NCBI GenBank assembly: GCA_018224455.1
Contig: JAGTUY010000235.1
Coordinates: forward strand, 1 to 6,846
DNA length: 6,846 bases
From: Desulfosarcina sp.
Lineage (GTDB): Bacteria > Desulfobacterota > Desulfobacteria > Desulfobacterales > Desulfosarcinaceae
Direction: 5' to 3'
A model generated the notes under the pieces. It did no database searches, was not told the origin of the DNA, and saw only the letters and a list, made by a program, of their open reading frames with translations. Numbering within the stretch: position 1 is the first letter of the stretch; the number at the start of each line of letters is the position of its first letter. Of this stretch, positions 5,629 through 6,846 are shown in pieces. The position numbers and the translations under genes were made by a program.

Positions 5629-6414
5629 TCAGCCGGCCGGCACGACGCCGTTGGTGATCTGCGCGTAGGCGCTGTGGTTATGGATGGATTCGAAGTTTTC
5701 GGCGCTGACGGAAAACCAGGTGATATTATCGTCGGCAATCAGGCGTTCGGAGATGTCCCGGACCACATCCTCGACAAATTTCGGGTTGGAAAACCCCCGT
5801 TCAGTCACATTTTTCTCATCCACCCGCTTCAGCACCGAAAAGACATCGCAAGAGGCGCAGGATTCGACCAGTTCGATCATGTCCTCCAGCCAGATGAACT
5901 TTTTGAATCGGGTTTGAAGCCGGACGATGCCGCGCTGATTGTGGGCGCCATGGTCTGAAATCTCCTTGGAACAGGGGCAGACCGAGGTGATGGGTACGTT
6001 GACTTCGGAAACCAGGTCGATGTCGTTGTATGAATTGCTGGACCCGGTAATCCGGCAGTTGTAGTCCATCAGCCCCGGTGCATGGCTTACCGGGGCCTGC
6101 TTTTCGATAAAATAAGGAAAACTCACCTCGATATGCGCCGAGGCGGCGTCCAGATTCCTTTTCATGGCCTCCAGCAGCACGGAAAATTTCTTCAGCGAGA
6201 CCTCCGGGTTCAACAGGTGAAGCATCTCGACGAACCGGCTCATATGCGTGCCTTTGTACTCCTGGGGCAGGTCCACGTACATGTTGATCGAAGCGATGGT
6301 GCTCTGGGATCCGTCGCGGCGGTCTTTGACGCGTATGGGGTAGCGCAGGTTTTTGATGCCGACTTTGTCGATCGGGATATTGCGGTGATCCCGCTCATTT
6401 TGTACATCTTTCAT
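5629..6414 (-). CDS. folE2: GTP cyclohydrolase I type 2 (GCYH-IB, FolE2)
   Basis: A complete 261-residue cytosolic enzyme, normal length for FolE2. It converts GTP to 7,8-dihydroneopterin triphosphate, the first step of folate synthesis and also a precursor for queuosine. The signature VPITSVCPCSKEISDHGAHNQRG region spans residues 140-162. Residues C146, H158, E200 and E215 each sit one position before the C147, H159, E201 and E216 that I recall as metal-site and catalytic residues of Neisseria gonorrhoeae FolE2, so the active site appears intact. A second family block, SAENFESIHNHSAYA, lies at 237-251. The ATG start at 6414 has only a weak upstream AGG (ATAGGCAGATC), consistent with translation following the upstream ttcA-like gene. 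FolE2 is often the zinc-independent backup for FolE; no Zur-type operator is visible in the 36-nt gap. The gene ends 97 nt before the bEBP start. Confidence 0.96.
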   Translation of the reverse strand: MKDVQNERDHRNIPIDKVGIKNLRYPIRVKDRRDGSQSTIASINMYVDLPQEYKGTHMSRFVEMLHLLNPEVSLKKFSVLLEAMKRNLDAASAHIEVSFPYFIEKQAPVSHAPGLMDYNCRITGSSNSYNDIDLVSEVNVPITSVCPCSKEISDHGAHNQRGIVRLQTRFKKFIWLEDMIELVESCASCDVFSVLKRVDEKNVTERGFSNPKFVEDVVRDISERLIADDNITWFSVSAENFESIHNHSAYAQITNGVVPAG

Positions 6415-6450
6415 GATCTGCCTATTGGCTGACGAATGATCGCCTTGGGG

Positions 6451-6846
6451 TTATTTTAACAGGTAATCCATCTTCACATGGCTCATGGCCCGGAAGATAT
6501 TGCCCTTGATCTTGCGGTTGGTTCGGTAAAGCCCGTCCAGCATCGCTTTGATTTCCGAACGCTTGGTGGCCCCGGCCGATGGACACGGATTGGCGTAAAG
6601 GGGAAAGGCCTGGGCCTCGGCAAAGCGCCGGATGCTGTTTTCATCGACCATCGCCAGTGGTCGGATCACGATGAGCCGCCCGTTGAACAGTTCCTGCCGC
6701 GGCACCATGGTGCTGATCTCCCCGGCATAACAGATGTTTAAAAAAAGCGTTTCGATGACGTCGTCCTTGTTGTGCCCCAATGCCAGTTTGGTGCACCCCA
6801 TTCCGTCGGCGATTTCGAACAGCCGCTGGCGCCGCAGCCGGGAACA
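6451..6846 (-). CDS. TtcA-like PP-loop ATPase (tRNA 2-thiocytidine synthetase family), 5' end outside window
   Basis: This frame is open to the window edge, so the N-terminus with the PP-loop ATP site is missing; 131 residues remain. The visible part begins with CSRLRR, which in TtcA follows the first CxxC. About 20 residues later comes LALGHNKDDVIETLFLN, the conserved GHxxDD segment, and then IRPLAMVDENSIRRFAEA. All three align with what I recall of E. coli TtcA, which adds sulfur to C32 of some tRNAs using ATP and an Fe-S cluster. The later Cys region reads NPCPSAG, with one Cys where E. coli has PCNLC; the first of those Cys residues is the one thought to bind the cluster, so function can be retained. 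The gene ends in TAA, 36 nt before folE2, with no terminator between, so the two are probably co-transcribed. Family assignment is firm; the exact tRNA target is not certain, because other TtcA/TtuA-type thiolases share these motifs. Confidence 0.85.
   Translation of the reverse strand, partial: CSRLRRQRLFEIADGMGCTKLALGHNKDDVIETLFLNICYAGEISTMVPRQELFNGRLIVIRPLAMVDENSIRRFAEAQAFPLYANPCPSAGATKRSEIKAMLDGLYRTNRKIKGNIFRAMSHVKMDYLLK

Noticed and set aside
5562..5738. N-terminal extension of the bEBP to the ATG at 5738.
   Set aside because: It overlaps the end of folE2, is low-complexity (Pro/Ser/Thr/Ala-rich), and has no ribosome site.
1..6846. CRISPR arrays, tRNA/rRNA genes, insertion sequences, phage or attachment sites.
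   Set aside because: No spaced direct repeats, no transposase or integrase motifs and no structural RNA signatures were seen; gaps between genes are short except 3852-4100.

Overview
The window looks like a chromosomal piece of a GC-rich, anaerobic, signalling-rich proteobacterium-like lineage. It is most likely a Desulfobacterota (sulfate-reducer-type) genome, judged from the style of its Cache histidine kinase, its stand-alone receivers with an LTGH...GAFDYL.KPC core, its sigma-54 activator and its SLC13-type permease. This placement is an inference from protein style; no marker gene is present. All six genes are on the minus strand, so transcription runs from high to low coordinates, and both ends of the window cut through a gene.

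First block, 6846 down to 4101. A TtcA-like tRNA-thiolation ATPase (start missing) is followed after 36 nt by folE2 (GTP cyclohydrolase IB). After a gap of about 97 nt comes a sigma-54 enhancer-binding protein (bEBP). I place the bEBP start at a TTG (5531) behind a strong Shine-Dalgarno, not at the upstream ATGs. Its receiver is degenerate: the phosphoacceptor Asp is Glu and the conserved Thr is Ala. Its sigma-54 contact loop reads GAFTDA instead of GAFTGA. A 19-bp GC-rich palindrome lies just upstream of it. A hairpin with a T-run follows its stop codon.

Intergenic region 3852-4100 (249 bp). This is the main control region. It contains the terminator-like inverted repeat (4077-4098), an AT-rich A-tract segment, and a good match to a sigma-54 -24/-12 promoter (3938-3952) directed at the next operon.

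Second block, 3851 down to 1. The order is a membrane Cache-domain histidine kinase with DctB-like architecture, then two paralogous receiver-only response regulators, then a DASS/SLC13-family anion permease (its C-terminus is outside the window). No protein of this operon within the window has a DNA-binding output domain.

Working model (inference): the neighbouring bEBP drives the kinase-receiver-receiver-permease operon from the sigma-54 promoter. Its altered receiver and GAFTDA loop suggest it is not controlled by ordinary phosphorylation. The kinase would sense an external ligand, probably the permease substrate or a related anion, and phosphorylate the two stand-alone receivers. These must then act by protein contact: on the permease, on the bEBP, or as a phosphate sink. 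It resembles a DctB/DctD transporter-control system whose receiver and activator functions have been split into separate proteins.
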